Shown here: positions 1 through 10,204 of the stretch, in pieces
Layout of the letters: every line of letters starts with the position of its first letter
Numbering within the stretch: the stretch's first letter is position 1
NCBI GenBank assembly: GCA_028753945.1
Contig: JAPNXP010000014.1
Location: forward strand, 1,302,001 to 1,366,000
Source: Hexactinellida sp. DTS-2022
Lineage: Eukaryota; Porifera; Hexactinellida
Length of the DNA stretch: 64,000 bases
Direction: 5' to 3'
Program-made: the position numbers and the translations under genes
Notes under the pieces: generated by a model
What the model was told of the DNA's origin: nothing
Databases searched by the model: none
Seen by the model: only the letters and a program-made list of their open reading frames with translations

Positions 1-672
1 AGTGAATTTTGAATTTTCAGGGTTCACGAAATGTGACAATGACGTAATAACTTGTCGAGGTGTGAGAATTTTGAGTGGAAACCGCAACTTGTTGGCGGGT
101 GCCAAAAGTTACCCCTATATGCCAAAAATTACATTTGGAAACCGTCCAGTTTCTTCAATCAATTCGGAACATACAAACAAATACAAGCTGCCCGTCCGCG
201 CCACGCGCGTCCTTACAACTTGCACTCGGGCCTGCGGCCCTCGCTTGTATTCAAAACACATGCCTTTTCAAATTAAATGTCGGTTGTATTTAATTACATA
301 CTCCAATATACTTAAACTGATTCTAGGCTCTATAAAATCTTTCGATTATGGAACGAAAATTGACGAAAAACTTAGATACCCCCTCCTACTTCACGCTTTT
401 TGTCATTTTTGTAATAAAAAGTACGGATTGTAACACTTACCCCCTTGAGCATTACTTAAATTCAAAATCACATATTGATTATATTACGGGAATCATTTGG
501 GTAATATTATATTTAGGTGACCGCTAGTGACCCACATAACAGTAATGCTATTGTTTCAGAGTAGGGCTGTGCCCCCCTAAGCTGTCTATTTATCCGTGGG
601 CCCCAGCCATAGGTATATACGTTTAATGACATAAAAAATAATTGGGAAATACTAATCAGCGCCTGTATTGTT
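1..672 (+). repeat. Dispersed ~600 bp repeat, copy 1
   Basis: From about 180 to 672 this stretch matches 5057-5580 nearly base for base: the same CG-rich block of small inverted repeats, the same AT-rich body and the same end before TACTAATCAGCGCCTGTA. The short reading frames inside it are low-complexity shadows. The segment before the GC block (100-180) resembles the 3' tails of RTE-type retroposons, with a CCAAAA-rich stretch then an ACAAACAAA run. No gene is seen. Confidence 0.7.
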
Positions 673-761
673 GAATATTTATGCTAGTTAGAACTGACAG
701 TTTTCTAGATATCAACGCATGTCCGTGTATAACAGTGTTTCTCAAACTTTTTCGGACAGAG

Positions 762-1008
762 CCCATTAGCTACCTCGAGTCGCGTGGCGTTAGTGCGGGC
801 GACATAAAGTTTCTAGAAGAAGTCGGATTCCACACAGTAGAATCAATCGCTTTTGTATCCAAGAAACAGCTGATTGTAATCAAAGGCATCAGTGAAGCGA
901 AAGCCGACAAGATTCTCTCCGAGGCGAGAAAGCTAATCCCGATGGGATTCACAACAGCGACTGAGGTTCATCAGAAGCGGTCTGACATTGTGCATATCTC
1001 AACTGGCA
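762..1008 (+). pseudogene. RAD51: RAD51 N-terminal part (retrocopy fragment)
   Basis: The translation gives the RAD51 N-terminal helical domain: PISYLE, then [30 protein letters not shown] and [19 protein letters not shown], ending at the STGS that precedes the ATPase core. It lacks introns. Homology starts immediately inside the transposon end (the hAT terminus runs into the PISYLE codons) and stops at TGS, after which the frame reads unrelated sequence to a stop near 1043. The rest of the gene lies inverted at 1143-2069. RAD51 is the eukaryotic strand-exchange recombinase. This copy cannot encode it as arranged. Confidence 0.85.
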
Positions 1009-1142
1009 GCTTTAACCAAACAAGCAATAAATCATCACAATAGTTTGTGTTGTATAAGCAGTGTAACAGTTATAAAAAATATAATAAATTAGTGAGAAGT
1101 AAAAAAAAAAAATCTGTTGTGTAAAAAAAATTTAAAAAAAAA

Positions 1143-2069
1143 ATCTGTGACATCGCCTATCCCTCCCGGGAGGATGGCAAACACAGTTTCGCCTTCCGGG
1201 AGATAGGGCGAAGCGTTAATTTGGCATAGTCGAGATTCTTCCCTGCCTTTTCTGAGATACAGCCTTGTGGTGGAGGCGTGTGCTATTATGTTACCGCCGA
1301 TCGGTATATTCGGATCCACAGAGGTAGATCTAGCAGCGCCATCAACCTGCGCCACCACCTGGTTTGTTATAACAACCGAAATTCCGAATTCGTCGGCCAT
1401 TCTTTGCAACACGCGTAAAAACTTGCCCAGGAGCGTTTGTCGGGCGTATAGCTCTCCCCTCCCCGAGTAATCTGTCCGGAAGAGACCAGTCGCGCTGTCC
1501 ACCACCAGAAGCGGGTATCGGCTCTTTTTTGACATGATATTGCAAGCCTGCACTAACAGCTGGAACTGGTGGTCCGTGTTGTAGGCCCTGGCGTAATCTA
1601 TGTTCTCTAGTACTGTTGTGCCGGTGTCAGAGGAGATCCTGTTCCCCCGTGAAAATTTTTCCCCCGAACAATATTTCCTAGGAAATATTGTTCGGGGGAA
1701 CAATTTTCACGGGGGAACAGGATCTCCTCTGACAGGTGTCATAGTAAATCCTGTTCCCCCATCTTTTTGTTCCCCCGAACAGTATTTCCTAGCAAATCCT
1801 GTTCGGGGGAACAAAAAGATGGGGGAACAGGATTTACTATGACACCGGTCAACTTGAAGCGGGCTGCAATTGCCAGCACTCGTTCCGAACGGAAAGAAGA
1901 GTCTGTGCCGATGTATAGACATTTCCCCGCGCCCCCGCCCATGTTAGTCGGGAGCTGACACGTGACCGCCAGCGTGTGGCATATCTGGGTCTTACCAGTA
2001 CTGAACTCGCCAGCAATTTCAATAATGGAGCCGGGCTCGATTCCGCCGCCAAGAAGTTTGTCTAGCTTA
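1143..2069 (-). pseudogene. RAD51: RAD51 ATPase core (inverted, interrupted)
   Basis: Read on the minus strand this continues exactly where the plus-strand part stops: [14 protein letters not shown], Walker [26 protein letters not shown], then after a 220 bp insertion [17 protein letters not shown], Walker [56 protein letters not shown] and a C-terminus ending GIGDVTD. It is intronless. Human RAD51 is about 339 residues, and the two parts together cover residues from about 24 to the end. A stop lies close upstream of the KLDK start. A single ~1.06 kb inversion with breakpoints after 1008 and near 2069 would explain the layout. Confidence 0.9.
1625..1844. mobile_element. Double palindromic insertion with CCGG target duplication
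   Basis: Two adjacent near-perfect palindromes, 1625-1734 and 1737-1844, each start TGTCA and end TGACA and are separated by GG. Both carry internal GTTCCCCC and CCCCCGAACA blocks. The arms differ by one mismatch in the first palindrome and two in the second. CCGG flanks the pair at 1621-1624 and 1845-1848. Removing the insert and one CCGG joins LTG to TTVLENI in frame, exactly as in RAD51, which confirms it as an insertion. Confidence 0.85.
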
Positions 2070-2510
2070 ATTCACGACTTTTGAGTCAACAATTTTCCCT
2101 CGATACCGCCTCTTGCACAAAGTCTCAATATTAGATTTTTTATTTGTTTAACAAATCCCTATTTGATTTAATGAATCAGCACTATTGTCTACCTTTCTTT
2201 TTACTATTCATTTATTCGATCTAGGTTCATCAATTCTATTCGGTTTATATTTGTTTTATATTTAAATTAAAGAGATCACTGACTGTTAAAAGAACAAGAT
2301 TCTGCTTTATTCGATTAGGAAAGTCAGTGACAGTGTAAAAATTGTATTGCTCATTCATTTTTAAAGGGCTGACTTTTTGTTAATAATGACCAATGCAATA
2401 GTAATTACCACTGTAAAGGATTGATTTTTGATTCTTGAAGTTTTTTGTTAGCACCCATTGCTAATTAATATTTAGGAATATATTATCGCTGTTTTACGTG
2501 AGGTTCAGAG

Positions 2511-2975
2511 GTTGTATTTCTGTTTCGAATTCTAAAACCCCATAGCGCCCTCCCAGCGCCCCCTTGCTGTATGGCCGTCCCCAAACAACCTTTTTACTTT
2601 TTTTCTTATTGTTATTTTTTCCTATTTTGTGTATTTTCCTTTCCTCTTCGTCGGGGCTTCTGTCTCACAGGTGCTATCTGGTTAAAAACTACCTGGTCAG
2701 ATAGCTAGTTGACTCTTTTCAAGATCAACGCAAACGCTCTAGGGGACCAGAAGCATGGCTAACAGATCAGCCACCATTTTACTATTATCTCATATTTTCC
2801 TTTTTCTTAAAACTATTTTTGTGAGGGCAATTTAGCCTAAGGGCTACAAATAAACTATTTTTTCCTTTTTCCTATCCTTTTCCAAATACGCCCCTGTGAG
2901 GTTGTATTTCTGTTTCGGAATTCTAAAACCCCATAGCGCCCTCCCAGCGCCCCCTTGCTGTATGGCCGTCCCCAA
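2511..2975. repeat. 75 bp direct repeat flanking 310 bp
   Basis: The block starting GGTTGTATTTCTGTTTCG and ending in GGCCGTCCCCAA occurs at 2511-2586 and again at 2899-2975 with about two differences. The intervening 310 bp is T-rich and contains AATAAA near 2850. This looks like an internal duplication or insertion within the hAT-like element. No coding potential is seen. Confidence 0.6.
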
Positions 2976-3027
2976 GCAACCTTTCAGCGCCCCACTGGGG
3001 CTCTACGGCCCACTTTGAGAAACACTG

Positions 3028-3700
3028 GTGCATATTTATAAACGGACTCCAAATAGAAAATAAATATCACTAAGGAACTGCACAACTCTGTGGACCCCTA
3101 ACTTTGAGCTGTGGAGAAGTTGTTGCATTGATTGGTAATTATTGGATATCAAATAGACACAATAGAATGTTAGAAATGTATGAGTAGACAGAGGGAACAC
3201 AATAACTGATTGGATGAAATGAATGAACTTCCTCTCGACCAATTAAATTACAGTCTCAGATAGGCATTCTATAACGCACACTTAACAATTGATAGAGACA
3301 CTAAAATCCTTTTATACGAATTGAATGCTAGCTGCTAATCCATACTGGAAAACCCTCGAATTTAATATTTGTCACCTTTGGAGAGGGAATATATGAAAAT
3401 TTTATTTAGAGATTTTAGAATTGTTTCTAGATACAGTATTCCCTAGAATCCCTACTCTCCTGCCAAATTTCAAGTCTGTATCTCTTACCAGTTCCTCAAT
3501 CAATTTTGAACAAACAAAACCAAACCAAAAATCATTGTGATTTAATATATACGAGCCCTTCGGTCTCGGTCGCTTTGCGACAGATCGGTGCTACGCACCT
3601 CAAGTTAACGGCCGCTGTGCGGCCTTACTCCTCACATTTTCTACCATGGAAATGGTAGATAGGGACGTTATGATTTTGATTTTCATTAATTTGTTTACCT
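3028..3700. repeat. Intergenic; retroposon-like tail and CG-rich inverted repeats
   Basis: Sequence to about 3440 shows no feature. At 3450-3530 a CCTGCCAAATTTCA stretch leads to an AACAAACAAAA run and then ATTTAATATATA, which is the pattern of RTE-type retroposon 3' tails. At 3550-3635 follow short GC hairpins (for example GGTCGCTTTGCGACAG and GGCCGCTGTGCGGCC) nearly identical to 17990-18110. Confidence 0.5.
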
Positions 3701-4935
3701 ATTTGTGTAAACAACAACAACAACAAAGACTCATATTAGAATTTTATAAATGCGAAATTCGTGTTCAGCACACTTGTTTACTTATAATACCTATTGAAAG
3801 TTAACTTCTAGGTTGATTTTGAATTTTCATTAAATTATTTAGCTATTTTGAGTAAACAACAACAACAACAACAACAACAAATATTCATATTATAAAATTT
3901 AAACGCGAAATTCGTGTTCAGCATACTTGTTTACCTACAATACCCGTTGAAAGCTAACTTCTAGGTTGATTTTGAATTTTCATTAATTTGTTTACCTATT
4001 TTGTGTAAACAACAACAACAAATATTAATATGAGAAATTTATAAACGCGAAATTCGTGTTCGGCATACTTGTTTACTTATAATACCCGTTGGAAGCTAAC
4101 TTCTAGGTTGATTTTTAATTTTAATCAATTTGTTTACCTATTTTCTGTAAACAACAACAACAATTATTCATATTAGAAATTTATAAACGCGAAATTCGTG
4201 TTAAGCACACTTGTTTACCTATAATACCCGTTGAAACCTAACTTCCAGGTTGATTTTGAATTTTCATAAATTTGTTTACCTATTTTGTGTCAACAACAAC
4301 AACAAATATTTATATTATAAATTTATAAATGCGAAATTCGAAATCAGCATAATTGTTAACCTATATATCCGTTGAAAGCTAACTTCTAGGTTGATTTTGA
4401 ATTTTCATTAATTTGTTTACCTATTTTGTGTAAACAACAACAACAAATATTAATATGAGAAATTTATAAACGCGAAATTCGTGTTCGGCATACTTGTTTA
4501 CTTATAATACCCGTTGGAAGCTAACTTCTAGGTTGATTTTGAATTTTAATTAATTTGTTTACCTATTTTGTGTAAACAACAACAACAAATATTCATATGA
4601 GAAATTTATAAACGCGAAATTCGTGTTCGGCATACTTGTTTACCTATAATACCCGTTGGAAGCTAACTTCTAGGTTGATTTTGAATTTTAATTAATTTGT
4701 TTACCTATTTTGTGTAAACAACAACAACAAATATTAATATGAGAAATTTATAAACGCGAAATTCGTGTTCAGCATACCTGTTTACCTATAATACCCGTTG
4801 AAAGCTAACTTCTAGGTTGATTTTGAATTTTCATTAATTTGTTTACCTATTTTGTGTAAACAACAACAAAAAATATTAATATGAGAAATTTATAAACGCG
4901 AAATTCGTGTTCAGCATACTTGTTTACCTATTATA
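3700..4935. repeat. Tandem satellite, ~142 bp unit, about nine copies
   Basis: The anchor GCGAAATTCG recurs at 3752, 3905, 4047, 4190, 4332, 4471, 4613, 4758 and 4898, a spacing of 139-154 bp. Each unit contains TTAACTTCTAGGTTGATTTT, then TTTGTTTACCTATTTTGTGT and an AACAACAACAA tract. Units differ by a few substitutions, and the outer ones are the most diverged. There is no coding content. Confidence 0.95.
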
Positions 4936-5600
4936 ACATTTAGTTTATATCCCAATATTAATTGCGGTTTCTATTCCCCCATCACTTTAATATAATCCGG
5001 ACAAACACACACACACACACAAACAAACAACAATCGAGATTTAATAATATAGATATAAGACAAGCTGCTCGTCCGCGCTACGCGCGTTCTTACAACTTAC
5101 ACTCGGGCCTGCGGCCCTCGCTTGTATTCAAACACATGCCTTTTCAATATTAAATTCCGGTTGTATTTAAATACTCTAATAGACGTAATGCAAATTGAGT
5201 ATGTATGTGCATGATTGAGCTCAAACTGAATTTAGTCGCCTATAAAAAAATGTCGGTTATGTAACGAAAAATTAAAAATATATATACCCCCTCCCAACAT
5301 CTCGCTTTTGCCATTTCTTTATAAAAAAAGGACGGGCTGTAATACTTACCCCTTGGCAGTACTTAAAATTCAAAGGCCATATGACAGGTTCATTATATTA
5401 CGGGGAATCAATTGGGTAATATTTAGGTGACCGCTAGTGACACACATAACAGTAATGCTACTGTTTCAGAGTAGGGCTGTGCCCCCCTAAGCTGTCTATT
5501 TATATCCGTGGGCCCCAGCCATAGGTATATACGTATAAGGGCAATAAAAATATGGGGAAATACTAATCAGCGCCTGTACTGTAAAAAAAATCTTTGTGAT
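4936..5600 (+). repeat. Dispersed ~600 bp repeat, copy 2
   Basis: A (CA)n/(AAAC)n run at 5005-5030 leads into the same GC hairpin block and AT-rich body as copy 1 at 180-672, ending in AGCGCCTGTACTG. The two copies bracket the RAD51-bearing hAT element and the satellite, so the interval could be a segmental duplication or two retroposon insertions. Confidence 0.7.
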
Positions 5601-5635
5601 TTAATATATAAGATATCACCCACCCTTGTGTTTTA

Positions 5636-5720
5636 ATGGTACTAGCGCGCTTCGCTTGCTAGGTCGCTTCGTGGCAGAACACAACCACACACCAACCGCT
5701 TCGCGGTTGGTGTATGGTTT
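5636..5720. repeat. Cluster of short GC hairpins with TTCG loops
   Basis: ACTAGCGCGCTTCGCTTGCT and CCAACCGCTTCGCGGTTGG are small perfect inverted repeats with TTCG loops. The first recurs at 36148-36170 and related clusters lie at 190-250, 3550-3640, 5060-5120 and 17995-18110. They stand out as islands of GC in AT-rich DNA. Confidence 0.6.
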
Positions 5721-5817
5721 ATATACTTCTAACAATGATTATAAAGCGTAAATAGGCCTAAATAGTCAAATTTAACAATGTGAAATTTTAGTGATTACGT
5801 CATCGTGCGATAATGAG

Positions 5818-6504
5818 TAGGGATGGGACGGATGCGAATTTTTCCACATCCGCGAATACGGATGTGCATGCGGATGCCAAATTTTTAACTCCGCGGATTC
5901 GGATGCGGATGCGGAGCTCAAACCTATTGGCTTTCATTTTTACAATATTTTATTTAGTACTATTACTATACAGTGGACTCTCGTAATACGAAACAGGGAT
6001 TAGGCGAACAAAGTTTAATTCCCACACAAATACATGCAAATGAATGCACAGCAGACTATTAGGGAGTATGAACTGTGTAAGTAGAAAGCATATCTGGCCT
6101 TTCTAAGAGTCCACCTGTAGACAAAGGGTCCCCATTTAGACATTAACTGAAGTAGACTATAAGAGAAATGGACTTAGAGAATGGATAATTAGAGAAGAAC
6201 AATATTGCATACAACTGTGCAATTAAACTAGTACCGAATAACAAAATTATGTTAGACAATTAAGGAAGTGGTCTATTAGGTAAGTGAAGAAGTGGACTAT
6301 TAGAGAGAACAGACTGTAATTGGGAGGGGACGGATGTGAAATTCATAAACTCCGCGGATGCAAGATTTTTAAACTCCGCGGATGCAGATGTAAGGCGGAT
6401 GCGAGATTTTTAAACTCCGCGGATTCGGATGTAAAGGCGTAGTTGATAAATCATGCGGAGCTCCGCGGATACGGATGCGGATGCGGAGCTCTGTCCCATC
6501 CCTA
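5818..6504. mobile_element. Non-autonomous hAT element
   Basis: Terminal inverted repeats TAGGGATGGGAC and GTCCCATCCCTA are flanked by a perfect 8 bp duplication ATAATGAG (5810-5817 and 6505-6512). Many subterminal GGATGCGGATGCGGA motifs lie in both orientations, a hAT feature. The element is 687 bp with no transposase and contains a nested pogo-like MITE. Confidence 0.92.
5971..6315. mobile_element. Pogo/Tc1-like MITE nested in hAT element
   Basis: The ends CAGTGGACTCTCG and AGAACAGACTG lie between TA dinucleotides (5969-5970 and 6316-6317). The interior has repeated GTGGACTATTAG-type motifs and no ORF. It lies wholly inside the hAT element at 5818-6504, so it arrived later. Confidence 0.6.
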
Positions 6505-6512
6505 ATAATGAG

Positions 6513-7060
6513 TAAGCATATTGGAAATCTGGTGTGACCAACGTGTCCGCATCACTAATGTACATGTTCGAATTAAGTGGACATACAAACAAATATATAT
6601 ACATATACACACATACACCCAGCCTTGTGTTTTAATAAATTGAAGGTGTGGAGATGAGTGTGTAGTTGGCAGCGAAATTTGACAAAAAAATCGAGCACAG
6701 TTTCACACGCCATAATTTTGTGTCCAGGGCACATAGAGGTGTCATTTGGAATATAACAATAACAGCCTAGGAGGTTTCTGTCATTTTAATTTCATCTCAA
6801 TCTGACACCTCAGTGACACAGGGTGATATTGCAAAAATTTGCAAATTTTCTGTTATTCTAACGACATTGCCCCCACCCAAAGTATTGCATAACTATAGTT
6901 TTCCAACACAAAAAGTCATGTCTAATAAATACAGCCTTATACAGGTATTCTAGATTACTGATATAAAATTACCATATAAGCGATAGCTTAATTCAAACCG
7001 ATTTCTAAACTCTACTGTCTATATAAAAGTGAAAAGTATCTTATTGAATTGGATCAAATT
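6513..7060. other. Intergenic, nothing recognised
   Basis: AT-rich unique-looking sequence. A short (AT)/(AC) run lies at 6590-6615, followed by CCAGCCTTGTGTTTTAAT, which echoes 5610-5635. No ORF, RNA gene or element end could be supported. Confidence 0.5.
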
Positions 7061-7064
7061 CTTA

Positions 7065-7319
7065 TATGTAACTATCAGTCATCACATTCTCTACTGTATT
7101 GACTTTTGTCACTGGTTGAAAATGACTGAAATATAAACGCAAATACAACCTTCTCTCAGTTAAATCATGTACATTTTGTTTGTCATTGAACCCATAGCCT
7201 GAAAATTTGTTCCAGCAACGATTTACATCTTTGAATACGAAAATATCCTTTTTAAGGAGTTGTGCTGCTAAAAACAATTCTAAGTCTGTCCCCCACGATC
7301 CTACTCGATCCATCATACT
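7065..7319 (-). pseudogene. OTU-domain C-terminal fragment
   Basis: The frame reads GSWGTDLELFLAAQLLKKDI, then a W..FSGYG stretch and LYLRLYFSHFQPV, the second half of an OTU cysteine protease fold. The WGTDLEL strand and the HFxPV catalytic histidine are present, but the D-G-x-C half is missing. It is preceded in the same frame by the end of a Ty3 reverse-transcriptase fragment (see 7320-8078). Relatives are found inside transposons and as host deubiquitinases, so it is probably transposon cargo. Confidence 0.7.
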
Positions 7320-8078
7320 TGGGTAAGAGTCCTTGATTGTGACGTCGTTTATGCTCCGGTATCTACAGCGAATCTGAGGGTTTGGTCCTTCTTCCTTCTA
7401 GAATGACTCTACTAGCCATGGCAATGCAGATGGTCTAATAATTCCGTTGGATAGCATCTGCTTTACTTGCACGTTGATCTCGCGCTCTGTTTGGGGGCGA
7501 TACTCGAATGTTCTTCGCTTTAAAGGTAACTGGCCATTGGTATTAATTACGTTATGAGCCACGTGCATAGTGTTAGGGCTCTTGGGATTTATAGCAAATA
7601 CGTCAGAATACTCTACCAGGAGTTCTAGGAGCGCTGCTTGCAGATCACGATCCAAGTTTGGGTTTATATTCCACTGTGACTCTCTCTGGTTAGCTCCTGC
7701 TAGGCTGCTACACATTTCGCATAGAATATCGCGCTTTTTACAGACTCAGTTCTAGCAAGAGGTTGGCCTCCGAGCCTATCCATTCGCAGCCTAACCTACC
7801 TCTATGTCCGTCCCAATCAAATTCCGTAGAGCTGAACTTTCTCAGGAAATCTCTTCCTAAGATGATAGTAAATTCTGTGCTGTCGAGGACCAAAAATGTG
7901 TGCTTTAGTTCGTGCGTCTTTCCAATGTTCACAGTAATTTCGGCACTACATAATATAGTAACGGGCGTCGCTCCTAATCCGTACACACAGCTATGATTTG
8001 TTGCATAATGAGCCCCGGTAGAGCGGAGAGATTGTGAATCGACTATTGACGGATTCGCCCTGGAGTCCAGTAATGCCC
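7320..8078 (-). mobile_element. Ty3/gypsy pol fragment (protease to start of RT)
   Basis: In order on the minus strand: a retropepsin with ALLDSRANPS where D-T/S-G-A is usual (glycine replaced by R) and the flap-end motif IILGRDFLRKF; a linker; and the start of reverse transcriptase with DVFAINPKSP, HVAHNVINTN and GIIRPSALPW, then NDVTIKDSYP after one in-frame stop. The catalytic YxDD half of RT, RNase H and integrase are missing. Both borders are sharp: upstream the MULE transposase, downstream the OTU fragment. It is an inactive fragment. Confidence 0.82.
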
Positions 8079-8672
8079 ACTTTGGCTTGTGGAAGAGTTC
8101 TCTCAAATCTGTAACGAAGTCCTGTATTTTGTTGTTCTTGATGTTGTGACTCTTGCACCAATAGCGAGCATTTCGGAAGATGTGATTCCAGCAACGTAGC
8201 CGAGTTGCATTGGAAAGATATTTTTCAATTGAAATTTACTATACCCTTTTCTTCATCCGTGACCATTGGAAACGTCTTGTTGTTTTTAATGAGCGATGGA
8301 ACTTTAATTGAGGCTATGTGAAAAAGTTGCTCATGAGCTGTCTGAAACTTCCGTCGTGAATTAGAAAAAGTATGGCGTTATTGGTGATTATTTGAATAAC
8401 GTGTGGCGGAAGAGGAGAAGGGATACATAAAAATCTCCAAGCTGGAATGTGGTGTCGTAATATAATAACTGAGGTGAAGGGGAATCTATTAAAACAAGGC
8501 GATCTATTTGGTTCATAATATCCTTCATTCCACAGGCGCAAATTAGATCGGGGTAGGTTTGAATAGTCCAGATAAACTCAGGAATATCAAAAGCAATTTC
8601 ATGAAGAATATACGTATAGTGCGTCTTGGGATATCTTTCGTTGTTTGTTTCCCCATACGTAATGTTACGGAT
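8079..8672 (-). pseudogene. MULE-type transposase, DDE region (exon 2)
   Basis: Starts after an acceptor TTTTCTACAG at 8673. The translation runs IRNITYGETNNERYPKTHYT, then LLYYDTTFQLGDFYVSLLLF (first Asp of a MULE DDE core), FPMVTDEEKGIVN (second Asp), and after frameshifts CWNHIFRNARYW and VTDLRELFHKP. Stops and shifts near 8240-8400 show decay. The downstream C-terminal part is replaced by Ty3 sequence. It pairs with the FLYWCH-like exon at 9564-9790, and the fragment at 20740-21695 is the C-terminal part of a related transposase. Confidence 0.72.
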
Positions 8673-8850
8673 CTGTAGAAAATATAATGTTAACTAATAA
8701 TTCTTCACCTGTAAGAAAAAACTATGCTATTAATAGGTAATCTAAATGACGCATGGAATATTTTATCGACAATATATAGATATATTAGCACAATTTGTCT
8801 GCACGAAACATTAGAAACATATATAATAATTCAGGGGCAGACCCTGTAGG

Positions 8851-9228
8851 CAGGGCCGTAGGAAACGCACCCCGAACCGGGGGGCCCCGCATATAGGGGG
8901 CCCCATAATTTCATATAACAAAATTATATTACTTACCGTATATACTCTAATAGTAGCCCCTATTCGAATAATCGCCTACCTCCAACAATAGCCCCCAGAT
9001 TAGCAAATACAAATTACTATCGGTACCCTGAGTATCTAATATTAGCCGCAATTCGATTATCAACCGACTATACTAAATAAATTGTATCAAAATGTTCTAT
9101 TCTCGAAAGTCACGTAAATTATTGATCAGAAAATGGCCTAAAAAACAATAATCGCCTAGGCTACTATTCAAATAAATACGGTATTCATTCCTATGTAGGG
9201 GGCCCCAGGACACATAGATACGGCCCTG
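8851..9228. mobile_element. Non-autonomous hAT element
   Basis: Ends CAGGGCCGTA and TACGGCCCTG with a perfect 8 bp duplication CCTGTAGG (8843-8850 and 9229-9236). It is 378 bp and contains mirrored GGGGGCCCC motifs and an internal TACCGTATATACT...ATACGGTA insert of the ACCGTATTT MITE family. It sits in the intron of the MULE transposase gene. Confidence 0.92.
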
Positions 9229-9563
9229 CCTGTAGGTGTAGGTACTTGAGAATTATTGGAATGGCACCAGTGTTTTTTTTAAGCCAAATTAGAGGCCCAA
9301 AATGGCCCTCTAATTTTTCTCCATGGCCCTCTAATTTTTAACGTGCAAAGTACTTAATATCATGAAATGTTGGGTGAGGGCCTCTAATTGTTGGCATGGG
9401 CCTCTAAATATTGGCAGGGCCCTCTAAGCAAAAATCCTTAAAAAAACACTGAATGGCACTATTAATATACTTGATAGGTCAGCTTTTGTAAATTTGATAC
9501 TCGCGAAACAGCTATCAATCGATTTACATGCGCTTCCCTTACGCCTCTAATAAAAATACTAAC
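9229..9563. repeat. Intronic sequence with TGGCCCTCTAATTTT repeats
   Basis: Several imperfect copies of GGCCCTCTAATTTTT in both orientations lie at 9290-9445, flanked by AGTGTTTTTTTTAAGC at 9269 and TTAAAAAAACACT at 9437-9451. That pair reads as inverted repeats, so 9268-9452 may be a small MITE. The outermost bases do not give a clear target duplication. Confidence 0.45.
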
Positions 9564-9790
9564 CTGTTTTATGTCTCTTGGCTTCAAGACTCTCGATATA
9601 TTTGGTAACAGTCAATTGCTGCTATTTCTGCCTTGTAGAGTTTAGATGGGGTAGTTGTTAACAAATGCTCTTTAGTTATTGTTCGCGTTGAAGGACACTG
9701 TTGGCAATAGTTTTGCGAAGTGTTTTTCCTCTGGTTACCATGAAGAAACTCAAGTGCCGCCTTTTCATCTCCAAGATAATGTATCAGCAC
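9564..9790 (-). pseudogene. FLYWCH-like exon of MULE transposase
   Basis: Ends at a good donor AAAACAG|GTTAGT (9564/9563). The translation holds FLHGNQRKNTSQNYCQQCPS and then TITKEHLLTTTPSKLYKAEI, similar in layout to the zinc-binding FLYWCH domain followed by the linker of metazoan MULE proteins, although the Cys/His ligands are incomplete. The intron to the DDE exon is ~890 bp and holds a hAT MITE. Confidence 0.5.
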
Positions 9791-10204
9791 TAGTATCGGG
9801 GGGGGGGGGGGGGGTAACTTGATAACTCAGCATCCGAGTGCAAGAGTACGTATGTGTGCCTTCTGAAATCGTAGGAGAGCCCCTCAGGTGTGTCTATTAC
9901 GAAATAGGTTTTCCTAACTATGGGTTTAGCTCTTGGTAGTTGCACGGATCCATTGTTGACCCACCTATATTGATCACATTTCTAGTCATTTGCATAATTC
10001 TCATTGGATATATATATGAACACATCACCTGCTCGGGTTTCACAGAGGGTACTTTCGAAATTAAAGGATCATCTTGTACTACAGTGCGTAATAAGCTGGC
10101 TGCTTCTTGGGAGTATACGCTGTCGAACGTGTAGAATAAGGTTGATTCATTTCATAATCAATTGTGATTTAAATCTATGGATTGTTTAATTAATACTACC
10201 ATGC
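9791..10204. other. Intergenic with G18 homopolymer
   Basis: A run of 18 G lies at 9799-9816. The rest is AT-rich without a recognisable ORF or element end. Short frames here have no visible similarity. Confidence 0.4.

Larger units (their letters stand above)
733..3027. mobile_element. hAT-like element carrying a RAD51 retrocopy
   Basis: The ends are inverted: CAGTGTTTCTCAAA at 733 and TTTGAGAAACACTG ending at 3027. The flanking octamers GTGTATAA (725-732) and GTGCATAT (3028-3035) agree at six of eight bases, as an old 8 bp hAT target duplication would. No transposase is visible inside. The cargo is two parts of a RAD51 coding sequence in opposite orientation, a 220 bp double palindrome, and a ~75 bp direct repeat (2511-2586 and 2899-2975). 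This resembles a Pack-type element that captured host sequence. Confidence 0.65.

Noticed and set aside
2..433. 143-codon open frame at the window start
   Set aside because: It overlaps the GC mini-hairpins and low-complexity text of a dispersed repeat that also occurs at 5057-5590 without the frame; no protein-like composition.
3550..3640. GC hairpins considered as tRNA or rRNA fragments
   Set aside because: No cloverleaf, no B-box-like GGTTCGAATCC and no rRNA motif; the same blocks recur as dispersed repeats.
3700..4935. Regular repeats considered as a CRISPR array
   Set aside because: The whole 142 bp unit is repeated, with no unique spacers, and the genome is eukaryotic; it is a satellite.
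7991..8194. Possible gag zinc knuckle upstream of the Ty3 protease
   Set aside because: The CWNH text fits the MULE transposase end better, and no CxxCxxxxHxxxxC spacing is present.
9799..9816. G18 run as a functional quadruplex
   Set aside because: A homopolymer of this length is as likely a sequencing or slippage product; nothing around it supports a role.
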